Origin: UBA868 sp016776875 | GTDB lineage: Bacteria > Pseudomonadota > Gammaproteobacteria > Arenicellales > UBA868 | Reading direction: 5' to 3' | Length of the DNA: 64,000 nt | Assembly: GCA_051201585.1 (NCBI GenBank) | Contig: CP179198.1 | Location: 806,001-870,000 of the forward strand | Part shown: one piece after another, positions 27,052 to 35,528 of the stretch | Layout: the number at the start of each line of letters is the position of its first letter | Numbering within the stretch: the first letter of the stretch is position 1 | Notes under the pieces: model-generated | What the model saw: only the letters and a program-made list of their open reading frames with translations | What the model was told of the DNA's origin: nothing | The model's database searches: none | Position numbers and translations under genes: made by a program

Positions 27052-27984
27052 ATGGCATTTGATTTATTTCTCCTTGAAGTTGTCATTAGCGGCTTGATGA
27101 CTGGCGTGATGTATGCGTTGGTTGCGCTAGGATTTGTTTTGATTTTCAAAGCGTCAGGCGTATTTAATTTTGCCCAAGGCGTCCTCGCCCTGTTTGCAGC
27201 GCTCGCGCTATACGATTTTCTTGCGGAGGATGGCTGGTTCTTTGCGGTGTTCGGATTTACCTTGCCGGTGTGGCTTGCGATTCCCGCGACTGCGCTGATC
27301 ATGATCCTCTTGGCCTGGGTGATCGAGCGTGCTGTGCTCAGGTTTCTTGTGAAACAAGAAGAGATCATTTTGTTTATGGCAACGATCGGCCTCGCTTTCG
27401 TTCTGGAAGGTCTGGGCGATCTGTTGTTTGGGTCTGATGTAAAGCCGCTCGATATCGGGATTCCGCAAGGGGCGTCAGATTGGCTCTTGGACAATTTTAA
27501 TCTCTATGTGGAAAAGCTGGAGATCGTTGCGGCGGCTACAGCTGCAGTATTGGTCACCGCCCTTGCTATTTTCTTCCAAAAGACTCGAGTCGGACGCGCG
27601 TTGAGAGCAGTAGCGGATGATCATCAGGCGGCATTAAGTGTTGGGATTTCTCTCGATAAGATATGGGTAATTGTTTGGTCCGTGTCAGGCATAGTTGCTT
27701 TGGTCGCAGGGATTATGTGGGGCAGCAAGTCGGGCGTGCAGTTTTCGTTATCGTTGATTGCGCTCAAAGCCCTGCCGGTGTTGATCCTCGGCGGGTTTAC
27801 TTCAGTGCCGGGCGCGATTGTGGGAGGGCTGATTATTGGCGTGGGAGAGAAATTGGCTGAGGTTTATGTTGGGCCCTTGGTCGGTGGCGCTATCGAGAAC
27901 TGGTTTGCATATGTTCTTGCGCTGGGTTTTCTGCTGTTTAGACCGCAAGGTTTATTCGGCGAGCGAATCATCGAGAGGGTTTGA
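27052..27984 (+). CDS. livH: Branched-chain-type ABC transporter permease LivH
   Basis: The 310-residue permease has about eight hydrophobic segments. It opens with the LivH pattern LEVVISGLMTGVMYALVALGFVLIFKASGVFNFAQG and has the family segment TRVGRALRAVADDHQAALSVGI. AGGAGAGACAG precedes the ATG. It is followed two bases later by livM. Confidence 0.9.
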   Translation: MAFDLFLLEVVISGLMTGVMYALVALGFVLIFKASGVFNFAQGVLALFAALALYDFLAEDGWFFAVFGFTLPVWLAIPATALIMILLAWVIERAVLRFLVKQEEIILFMATIGLAFVLEGLGDLLFGSDVKPLDIGIPQGASDWLLDNFNLYVEKLEIVAAATAAVLVTALAIFFQKTRVGRALRAVADDHQAALSVGISLDKIWVIVWSVSGIVALVAGIMWGSKSGVQFSLSLIALKALPVLILGGFTSVPGAIVGGLIIGVGEKLAEVYVGPLVGGAIENWFAYVLALGFLLFRPQGLFGERIIERV

Positions 27985-27986
27985 CC

Positions 27987-29063
27987 ATGCTCTATCGAGA
28001 AAACGGTCAATTTAAATCGAGCTACAGTGCAGATCAGGCGATCTTTCCAATCGCTCAAGATCGCGTGTTTGTGATCGGCATACTCTTGGTTTCTTTTTGT
28101 GGTGTGCCGTTTGTCATTAACGAATACTGGGCTAATGCAATACTGATTCCGCTTCTGGTTTACGCGCTTGCGGGACTGGGACTCAACATCCTGACTGGAT
28201 ATTGTGGACAAGTTTCTTTGGGGACAGGGGCTTTTATGGCGGTTGGTGCTTATGCCTCTTTTAAGCTGGTTGGTTTTTTTCCCGAGGTGAATTACCTTAT
28301 CCTGATATTCTTTTCTGGCCTGGTGACGGCGGCAGTTGGCGTTCTTTTCGGGTTGCCGAGTCTACGCATCAAAGGATTTTATCTTGCGGTGGCCACGCTT
28401 GCGGCGCAGTTTTTTCTCATTTGGCTATTCAATAAGGTGGGTTGGTTTTATGACCATAGCCCGACCGGAATGATCACGGTTCGGCCAATTGATTTTTTTG
28501 GCATCCGGGTTACAGGCCCTGAAGCGACGCCGGCTGCAAAGTATTTATTTACGCTCACGATTATCGCTATGTTGACGCTTGCGGCGAAGAATATTGTTCG
28601 AGGTCGAATCGGTCGATCATGGATGGCTATTCGAGATATGGATATTGCGGCAGAGCTAATCGGTATCAAACCTCTTCAGGCAAAGCTATCGGCTTTTGCG
28701 GTTAGTTCGTTTTACATTGGTGTTGCGGGCGCACTTTATTTTGGCGTTTATCTGGGGTCGGCAGAGCCGTTAGAGGCCTTTGACATCAACCAGTCTTTTT
28801 ACGTTCTTTTTATTATCATCATCGGCGGTCTTGGAAGTATTCTCGGCGCCTTTCTGGGGGCTGCATTTATTGTGTTGCTTCCCATTCTGATGAAAAACCT
28901 GATGGTGGGTGGGTTTGGCGTTGCGTCCGGTACAGCGGGCCACGTCGAGATTCTTTTGTTGGGCGCTTTAATAATCTTCTTCTTGATTGTGGAGCCGCAT
29001 GGCCTGGCACGGCTATGGCAGATTGCTAAGGAGAAGCTACGACTTTGGCCGTTTCCACACTAG
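27987..29063 (+). CDS. livM: Branched-chain-type ABC transporter permease LivM
   Basis: About 358 residues from ATG 27987. A TTG at 27981 overlapping the livH stop is a possible alternative. The LivM signatures are LNILTGYCGQVSLGTGAFMAVGAYAS and RGRIGRSWMAIRDMDIAAELIGI, with some ten membrane segments. It forms the second half of the channel. Confidence 0.9.
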   Translation: MLYRENGQFKSSYSADQAIFPIAQDRVFVIGILLVSFCGVPFVINEYWANAILIPLLVYALAGLGLNILTGYCGQVSLGTGAFMAVGAYASFKLVGFFPEVNYLILIFFSGLVTAAVGVLFGLPSLRIKGFYLAVATLAAQFFLIWLFNKVGWFYDHSPTGMITVRPIDFFGIRVTGPEATPAAKYLFTLTIIAMLTLAAKNIVRGRIGRSWMAIRDMDIAAELIGIKPLQAKLSAFAVSSFYIGVAGALYFGVYLGSAEPLEAFDINQSFYVLFIIIIGGLGSILGAFLGAAFIVLLPILMKNLMVGGFGVASGTAGHVEILLLGALIIFFLIVEPHGLARLWQIAKEKLRLWPFPH

Positions 29064-29115
29064 AGGCGGCCATTGATATAAATGCTGTATTAACCATAAA
29101 CCTAAGAGGAGGCTA

Positions 29116-30439
29116 ATGATGAATCTTAGAAAAGCTAACAGGCGCTGCAGTAGCTGCCGTATTGGCGTTGCCAATGTTTGCATCTCACGCGACTGCCTAC
29201 GAGTTGGTCATTCCAACGTTAGATTATCGAACAGGCCCTTATGCGCCAAATGGAATTCCCCTTGCTAATGCGTATAGCGACTACATCAACCTTTTGAACG
29301 AGCGAGATGGCGGCATTGAAGGTGTGAAGATTAAACATGTCGACTGCGAGACGGGCTATAACACCAAAAAGGGGGTTGAGTGTTATGAGAATATTAAAAA
29401 CACGGCGCCTTCGCGTGCTCTGGCTGTTCAGCCTTTTTCGACCGGGATCACATATCAGCTAATCCCCAAATCATCGGTGGATGAAATTCCAATTTTTTCG
29501 ATGGGATACGGTCGAACGTCTGCAGCAAATGGAAAAGTATTTCCCTGGGTCTTTAATTTTCCCGCCACTTACTGGAGTCAGGCGACCGCATTGGTTCAGT
29601 ATATCGCGGATCAAGAAGGTGGCATGGACAATCTAAAAGGGAAAAAGATCTATCTTGTTTACCATAACTCTGCCTACGGCAAAGAGCCCATTCGAACGCT
29701 TGAAGCACTGGCGGAAAAGTACGGTTTTGAATATCGTGGGTTGCCGGTTGATCATCCAGGTCAGGAGCAAAAAGCCACGTGGCTTCAGATTCGCAAAGAG
29801 CGACCTGATTGGGTGCTGATGTGGGGCTGGGGCGTGATGAACCAGGTGGCCATTAAAGAAGCCGCCTCCATTCGATTCCCAATGGATCGGTTTATTGGCG
29901 TTTGGTGGTCAGGATCAGAGAATGACGTATTGCCTGCAGGTGATGCCGCTGATGGCTACCTCTCTGGGACGTTCCACGCTGCGGGTGGAGACTTTGCCTT
30001 GCATGACGACATCCGGAAATATGTTTATGACAAGGGCATGGGTGCTGGCGATCGTGATCGAATCGGCGAAGTGCTTTACAACCGGGGACTGGTCGCGGTG
30101 ATGTGGACGGTGGAAGCCATTCGTAATGCGATGAAAATCCATGGTACCAAAGAGGTGACCCCTGCAATGGTTCGCGATGGTTTTGAAAGCCTTGAAGTTG
30201 ATGAGGCTCGACTCGCTGAATTGGGCCTAAAGGACTTCACTTATGGCATCAAGATTACCTGTGAGAATCATGAGGGGCCTGGTCGAGTGGCCGTGCAACA
30301 GTGGGATGCAAAAGCTAAGAAATGGAGCATGGCGTCCAAATTCTATGAGCCGCTTCGTGAGATTACGGCGCCGCTGATTGAAGCGGATTCAATGGCCTAT
30401 GCCAAAGAAAATAACGTGACGCCTCGAACCTGTAGTTAA
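29116..30439 (+). pseudogene. Liv-type ABC substrate-binding protein, frame broken in signal peptide
   Basis: The mature protein is intact from about 29162 (YELVIPTLDYRTGPYAPNGIPLANAY onward). It is a leucine-binding-protein-like periplasmic receptor of the kind found with benzoate- or aromatic-type Liv clusters. In the sequence as given, the start ATG (29116 or 29119, after AGAGGAGG) reads out of frame after six codons. Deleting one A at AAAAGCTAAC (29130-29136) yields MNLRKLTGAAVAAVLALPMF, a textbook signal peptide that runs into the mature frame. The total minus one base is a codon multiple (about 440 residues). I infer a functional gene with a one-base sequence error. Confidence 0.88.
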
Positions 30440-30479
30440 GCAGGCAGTTAGGTGATCGTATGACGACGGGGGAGGACCG

Positions 30480-31307
30480 ATGAGTGCAGTGATCCAGCCT
30501 GAGCGCGAGGCTTTGCTAGCGGTCAATAATATCGAGGTCATTTATGACCACGTTATTCTTGTGCTCAAAGGCGTCTCCCTCGAAGTCATGAAAGGTGGTG
30601 TGGTGGCCTTGCTCGGCGCCAACGGCGCCGGCAAGTCCACAACCCTTAAAGCAATTTCTAATCTCCTTGGCGCCGAGCGGGGCGATGTCACTAAAGGCTC
30701 GATTACATTTCAGGGTGAGGATGTCCAAAGTCTCTCTCCTAATGAACTGGTTCGTCGGGGCGTGATTCAGGTGATGGAGGGACGGCATTGTTTTGAACAC
30801 CTGACGGTAGAAGAAAATTTGCTGACTGGCGCTTACACCCGTACCGACGGCCGCAGCAGGGTTGCGGAGGATCTTGATCTCGTTTACCAGTATTTTCCGC
30901 GGCTAAAAGAAAGACGCGGGAGTCAGGCTGGTTATACCTCAGGTGGTGAACAGCAGATGATTGCTGTGGGTCGGGCATTAATGGCACGCCCTGCCGTAAT
31001 TTTGCTGGATGAGCCATCAATGGGGCTAGCGCCACAACTGGTTGAAGAAATCTTTGAGATCGTCAAGCGCCTAAATGAAGATGAAGGGGTGACCTTCTTG
31101 CTTGCGGAGCAGAACACGATGATGGCGCTTCGATATTCTAATTACGGGTATATCCTGGAAAACGGACGCGTCGTGATGGATGGTGAAGCATCTGTCCTGG
31201 CAGAAAACGAAGATGTGAAAGAATTTTACCTCGGCGTGAGCGGAGACGATCGCAGGAGCTTCAGAAATGTTAAAGCCTACCGCCGCAGAAAGCGTTGGTT
31301 GAGTTAG
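30480..31307 (+). CDS. livF: Branched-chain-type ABC transporter ATPase LivF
   Basis: The 275-residue ATPase carries Walker A GANGAGKST, the LivF segment GVIQVMEGRHCFEHLTVEENL, signature SGGEQQMIAVGRALM and Walker B VILLDEPSMGLAPQLVEEIF. Its C-terminus has a short basic extension (FRNVKAYRRRKRWLS) seen in LivF proteins linked to AMP-ligase clusters. A good ribosome site (GGGGGAGGA) precedes the ATG. Confidence 0.9.
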   Translation: MSAVIQPEREALLAVNNIEVIYDHVILVLKGVSLEVMKGGVVALLGANGAGKSTTLKAISNLLGAERGDVTKGSITFQGEDVQSLSPNELVRRGVIQVMEGRHCFEHLTVEENLLTGAYTRTDGRSRVAEDLDLVYQYFPRLKERRGSQAGYTSGGEQQMIAVGRALMARPAVILLDEPSMGLAPQLVEEIFEIVKRLNEDEGVTFLLAEQNTMMALRYSNYGYILENGRVVMDGEASVLAENEDVKEFYLGVSGDDRRSFRNVKAYRRRKRWLS

Positions 31308-31380
31308 AGGTCGATTGCCCGGAGGTAGTCCACATCCTAGTGTGAGCTGGTTTAATTTGTTGATTACCTAATAGCTGGTA

Positions 31381-32628
31381 ATGATGAAAGAATTTTTTGA
31401 CGAACTTGAGACTCGTTCGAACGAGTTGCGATTAAGAGATCAGTTTAGCCGATTGCGTCAGCAGGTTAATCATGTGAAGGCGCATGTCCCTGCGTACTCG
31501 GATCGGCTAAAAGATATTGATCCCGAAGGCGTGATTGATTTCGTTACTTTGGCGCAGTTACCGGTTACACGTAAATCTGAATTGGCTCAGGCGCAGTCAG
31601 AAAATCCGCCGCTTGGCGGATTTTCTGACTTGACAGACCAGTCTATGCTCCGGATTTTTGCATCCCCCGGTTCGATTTTTGAGCCGCAGGCCAATGTCGA
31701 AGATTTTTGGCGAACCGCACGCGCACTTTTCGCAGCGGGATGCCGAAAAGGCGATCTCGTCTACAACACGTTTTCCTATCACTTCACTCCTGCCGGCTTT
31801 ATGCTGGAGGGCGGCGCACACAAAATCGGCTGCGCTGTTTTCCCTGCCGGTGTCGGGCAAAGCGAATTGCAAGTTCAGGCGATCGCGCACCTTAGGCCGT
31901 CCTTTTACGTGGGAACGCCTTCGTTCCTGAATATCCTGTTGGACACGGCGGCAAAACTATCGATGGATGTTTCGAGTCTTAAGTACGGCCTTGTTTCGGG
32001 AGAGGCCTTGCCGGCCCCTTTGCGGGATGCGTTGTCCAATAAAGGGATTAATGTACTTCAGGCGTATGCGACTGCAGACGTTGGATTAATCGCTTATGAG
32101 TCGTCTGCGCAAGATGGCCTCATTATTGATGAAGATGTGATCGTTGAAATTGTCCGTCCTGGCACGGGTGATCCGGTGAGTCCGGGTGAAGTGGGTGAAG
32201 TGCTTGTTACACCCCTTACGCCCGGGTACCCGCTGATACGGTTTGCCACGGGAGATTTGTCGGCATTCCTGGATGGCGCAAGCGCCTGTGGACGAACCGG
32301 ACCGCGAATTAAGGGTTGGATGGGTAGAGCGGATCAGACAACCAAAGTCCGGGGGATGTTTATACACCCAACGCAAGTCGCTACGGTGATTTCTCGTCAT
32401 TCGGAAATTATTCGTGCCCGGCTTGTTGTGACTCGAATTGAAAACGCCGATGCGATGACCCTGCAATGTCAAATTGCCAGTGCGAGTGTCGATAAAACCA
32501 GTTTAGCGTCATCGATAGCGGAAAGCGTCCGTGCGATTTGCAAGCTTCGGGCGGAGGTAGAGTTTGTAAATCAACACGCGTTACCCAACGATGGCAAGGT
32601 AATTGATGATCAGCGACCGATTGAATGA
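31381..32628 (+). CDS. Phenylacetate-CoA ligase-like AMP-forming enzyme (PaaK family)
   Basis: The 415-residue protein matches the PaaK family layout: N-terminal helical part (LRDQFSRLRQQVNHVKAHVPAYSDRL), the segment PVTRKSEL, and the adenylation core with LVSGEALPAPLRDAL and QAYATADVGLIAYES. The C-terminal hinge/lysine region is GWMGRADQTTKVRGMFIHPTQV. Such enzymes make aryl- or arylacetyl-CoA. It is last in the liv/ligase set. The substrate is probably an aromatic or related acid, by context. It contains an unusual 36-base perfect palindrome. ATG 31381 or 31384 could start it. Confidence 0.83.
   Translation: MMKEFFDELETRSNELRLRDQFSRLRQQVNHVKAHVPAYSDRLKDIDPEGVIDFVTLAQLPVTRKSELAQAQSENPPLGGFSDLTDQSMLRIFASPGSIFEPQANVEDFWRTARALFAAGCRKGDLVYNTFSYHFTPAGFMLEGGAHKIGCAVFPAGVGQSELQVQAIAHLRPSFYVGTPSFLNILLDTAAKLSMDVSSLKYGLVSGEALPAPLRDALSNKGINVLQAYATADVGLIAYESSAQDGLIIDEDVIVEIVRPGTGDPVSPGEVGEVLVTPLTPGYPLIRFATGDLSAFLDGASACGRTGPRIKGWMGRADQTTKVRGMFIHPTQVATVISRHSEIIRARLVVTRIENADAMTLQCQIASASVDKTSLASSIAESVRAICKLRAEVEFVNQHALPNDGKVIDDQRPIE
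31595..31630. repeat. Perfect 16-bp inverted repeat inside the PaaK-like gene
   Basis: Arms 31595-31610 and 31615-31630 are exactly complementary (first arm AGTCAGAAAATCCGCC) with the 4-base loop GCTT. The hairpin is wholly inside the coding frame, encoding approximately QSENPPLGGFSDL. No T-tract follows, so a terminator is unlikely. Confidence 0.9.
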
Positions 32629-32714
32629 CTTAGGATTTAGTCGCGTGGAAAAATTTCCGATTTACCTCATGTTACTCTGGCATTTGACAACAGGAAACAC
32701 GGTAGGACTGTTTT

Positions 32715-33644
32715 ATGACTGACTTTGATATTCGGGACGACGCATCGTCTTACTCAAACCTCTTTGGCTTTCTTGGGGCGTCTCTGGATTTGGGCGGCTC
32801 ATCAGATGCTGATATTGCAATTCTCGGCGTGCCATTCGATCTGGGGACAACAGGGCGGTCAGGTACCCGTAGTGGTCCGGCAGCTATTCGGCATGCATCG
32901 GGCACGCTTCGCTGGGAGGAGGCGCATTGGCCGTGGACCTATGCTTTGGCCGATCATTTAAAGTACGTTGATTGTGGCGATCTTATTTTTCCCCCGGGGG
33001 ACAGTAAAACATTTTGCGCAAATCTGGAAAATAAGGCGCTCGAGATTATTCGATCAGGGCAGACGCTGTTATCGTTTGGTGGAGACCACTTCATAACCCT
33101 TCCCTTGCTAAGAGCACATCATGCAGTGCATGGCGAAATGGCATTGGTGCATTTTGATGCACACACGGACACTTACGAACAAGGTTCGGCCGTCGATCAT
33201 GGCACGATGTTTTATCACGCGCCAAAAGAAGGATTAATTGATCCGGCCGCTTCAGTGCAGATTGGTATTCGAACGCCATATGATTATGATGCCCATCAAT
33301 TTTTGGTTTTAAATGCGGATACGGTAAATAACAACGCCGCGCCGGTGCTCGTCGAGCAAATCCGGGAGAGGGTCGGCAATCGAAAAATTTATCTGACTTT
33401 TGATATTGACTGTCTCGATCCTGCGTATGCGCCAGGGACCGGCACTCCGGTGGCGGGCGGGGTCACCAGTAACAAAGCCCTCCAAATTCTTCGTGGACTG
33501 AAAGGATTAGATATTGTGGGTATGGACGTTGTTGAGGTGGCGCCATCCTACGATCACGCGGAGTTAACGGCGCTCGCGGCTGCGACAATCGCAACGGAAT
33601 GCCTTTATCTGCAGGCAGAACGACCCAAACCGGTAAGCGTTTGA
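32715..33644 (+). CDS. Ureohydrolase (agmatinase/guanidino-acid hydrolase family)
   Basis: The 309-residue arginase-fold enzyme has all manganese-ligand motifs: GGDHFIT, HFDAHTDTY and SFDIDCLDPAYAPG in its local form TFDIDCLDPAYAPGTGTP. The N-terminal GTTGRSGTRSGPAAIR also matches SpeB-type agmatinases. It releases urea from a guanidino compound such as agmatine or guanidinobutyrate, and the exact substrate cannot be fixed. Agmatine hydrolysis would yield putrescine, which could connect to the polyamine-type transporter, although the genes are not adjacent. Confidence 0.85.
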   Translation: MTDFDIRDDASSYSNLFGFLGASLDLGGSSDADIAILGVPFDLGTTGRSGTRSGPAAIRHASGTLRWEEAHWPWTYALADHLKYVDCGDLIFPPGDSKTFCANLENKALEIIRSGQTLLSFGGDHFITLPLLRAHHAVHGEMALVHFDAHTDTYEQGSAVDHGTMFYHAPKEGLIDPAASVQIGIRTPYDYDAHQFLVLNADTVNNNAAPVLVEQIRERVGNRKIYLTFDIDCLDPAYAPGTGTPVAGGVTSNKALQILRGLKGLDIVGMDVVEVAPSYDHAELTALAAATIATECLYLQAERPKPVSV

Positions 33645-33794
33645 GGCAATCAATTTCCATAATCGATTAGAAACATGACTTGATTGGAAATAGATAATAA
33701 TGTTTTCGTAATGGTAGTGATTAGAAATCGCAGTCATCGAGGTCTTTAACGCCACGTATCCTTTGCTGGACGACCATCATCTCAGGATACAACA

Positions 33795-34955
33795 ATGGAA
33801 AATGTTGTTAAGCTGCCGATTAAAACCCTGCCCATTCGGACTTTGATGGGGCCGGGACCATCTGAAATTCATCCCCGAGTCCTGACCGCACTGGCCCAAC
33901 CGGCTATTGGCCATCTCGATCCTGCATTTGTCTCTTTAATGGATGAGGTCAAAGACTTATTGCGTTATGCATTCCAAACTGAAAATCGACTAACGTTTCC
34001 GGTTTCCGGACCAGGATCAGCCGGGATGGAAACCTGTTTCACTAACATCGTAGAAGCGGGAGACAAGGTGGTTGTGGCGCGGAATGGGGTTTTTGGCCAG
34101 CGTATGGAAGAAATGGCCACTCGGCTCAGGGCAAATGTTGTCACGATTGATGATGAATGGGGTCAGCCGGTTGATCCGGAAAAGCTTGAAGCTGCGTTAA
34201 AGGCTAATCCGGATACCAAAGTCGTTGCGTTTGTGCACGCAGAAACATCTACCGGCGCACTTTCTGATGCGAAAACGCTTGCGGGGATTGCCCAACGATA
34301 TGACTGTTTGACGATTGTGGATACGGTGACGTCGTTAGTGGGGTCGCCTCTTTATGTTGATGAATGGGGTCTAGATGCTGTCTATTCAGGCGCGCAAAAA
34401 TGCTTATCCAGTGTCGCGGGAATTGCCCCTGTGACTGTGGGTGAAAGAGCGCTTAAGAAAATTAGCCAGCGATCGGAGCCTGTAAGCACATGGTTTCATG
34501 ATCTCGGCTTGATTGACAGTTATTGGTCGGAAGGCAGTAAACGCGCCTATCATCACACGGCCCCGGTCAACAGTATTTTCGCACTAGCCGAATCGCTTCG
34601 CATGGTGCGACAAGAGGGTTTAGAAAAATCATGGGAGCGTCATCGATCTATATCCGAGCGACTGGTTGAAGGACTCAGAGCGATGGGGTTACAGATGCTT
34701 GTCGAAGACAGTAGCATTCGTCTTGGCCAATTGAATGTTGTCAAGGTTCCGGAGGGAATCGATGAAGCGGCAATTCGAACCCGTCTTTTGAACGAGGACA
34801 ATTTGGAAATGGGGCCAGGGCTCGGTCCACTGGCTGGAAAAGTCTGGCGGATCGGTTTGATGGGGCACTCTTGTCGAATGGAAAACGTAGAAAGACTGCT
34901 CGCTAGTTTAAAGAGAGTGCTTAATGAACCTTCGCAGTCTCAGGCAATATCATGA
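33795..34955 (+). CDS. Class V aminotransferase (alanine/serine-glyoxylate type)
   Basis: The 386-residue PLP enzyme has the motifs MGPGPSEIHPRVL and FPVSGPGSAGMETCFTNIVEAGD, the PLP lysine in YSGAQKCLSSVAGIAPVT and the C-terminal WRIGLMGHSCRMENV. These fit alanine-glyoxylate and serine-glyoxylate aminotransferases (and purine-linked PucG). It would convert glyoxylate to glycine. Its position after a ureohydrolase would fit ureide or guanidino nitrogen metabolism, which is inference. A terminator follows. Confidence 0.85.
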   Translation: MENVVKLPIKTLPIRTLMGPGPSEIHPRVLTALAQPAIGHLDPAFVSLMDEVKDLLRYAFQTENRLTFPVSGPGSAGMETCFTNIVEAGDKVVVARNGVFGQRMEEMATRLRANVVTIDDEWGQPVDPEKLEAALKANPDTKVVAFVHAETSTGALSDAKTLAGIAQRYDCLTIVDTVTSLVGSPLYVDEWGLDAVYSGAQKCLSSVAGIAPVTVGERALKKISQRSEPVSTWFHDLGLIDSYWSEGSKRAYHHTAPVNSIFALAESLRMVRQEGLEKSWERHRSISERLVEGLRAMGLQMLVEDSSIRLGQLNVVKVPEGIDEAAIRTRLLNEDNLEMGPGLGPLAGKVWRIGLMGHSCRMENVERLLASLKRVLNEPSQSQAIS

Positions 34956-35001
34956 TCTGAAGCTTTTAAAGCTGCCGGTCAGTCCATAACGGTAAATAAT
35001 T

Positions 35002-35033
35002 AAAAAGACCCGGCTGTTGCTGGGTCTTTTTTT
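35002..35033. terminator. Bidirectional rho-independent terminator
   Basis: Stem AGACCC/GGGTCT with a partly paired interior is flanked by five A upstream and seven T downstream, so it can act for the aminotransferase on the plus strand and for the YGGT-like gene on the minus strand. Confidence 0.8.
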
Positions 35034-35085
35034 GAGTCGACTTTTGTTGCAGATTCGTATAGCCCGCCAACGATGGGTGGCGGCG

Positions 35086-35452
35086 TTATCGGATCATGTC
35101 GAGGATGGATTCAATAAGGGATGCCAAGCCTAATGAAAACTCGGTCTCCAGCGGGAACGACAGCATGCCCATAACCGAATAGCCCATGAGCCACGGCATT
35201 AGGTAAAAGCGGATCATGTAAAAAAACCAGGCGATGTAGAGTGGCACCAGAGGTCGAATCAGAAAGTTAGGCGTGATTGGGCTGAAGAGTTTCACTAACG
35301 GGTTAGTGATTCGAATAAAAAATCGAGCAAAGAAAAAGTGAGTATCCTCTCGCAGAAAAATGGACATGCCAAATCGACCAATCAAGGTCCACATTGTGGC
35401 GCCTAATACGTAATCGAGTGCGATCACCCACACCGGGAAAAGCTTCGGTCAT
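35086..35452 (-). pseudogene. YGGT-like small membrane protein, frame broken near start
   Basis: The open part (from about 35433) encodes a hydrophobic protein with segments ALDYVLGATMWTLIGRFG and PLVPLYIAWFFYMIRFYLMPW and the central RITNPLVKLFSPITPNFLIRPL, resembling YGGT-domain proteins. The good start is ATG 35452 after AGGAGA. From it the frame reads MTEAF and then goes astray at AAGCTTTTCCC (35439-35445). Removing one T gives MTEAFPVWVIALDYVLG and a 121-residue protein. The length minus one base is a codon multiple. Function is unknown. A strong terminator separates it from the symporter gene upstream. Confidence 0.7.
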
Positions 35453-35471
35453 TTAATCTTCTCCTTAGGGC

Positions 35472-35506
35472 AAAAAAAACCGGGGCGAAGAATGTCTTCG
35501 CCCCGG
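35472..35506 (-). terminator. Strong rho-independent terminator after symporter gene
   Basis: On the minus strand there is a perfect 12-bp stem (CCGGGGCGAAGA and TCTTCGCCCCGG) with a 3-base loop followed by eight T, 22 bases after the symporter stop codon. It should end the DUF4212-symporter transcript before the YGGT-like gene. Confidence 0.92.
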
Positions 35507-35528
35507 CGATCAGTTTACGTGATCGGGT

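Noticed and set aside
31595..31630. Internal rho-independent terminator
   Set aside because: The stem is not followed by a T-tract on either strand and the gene continues intact.
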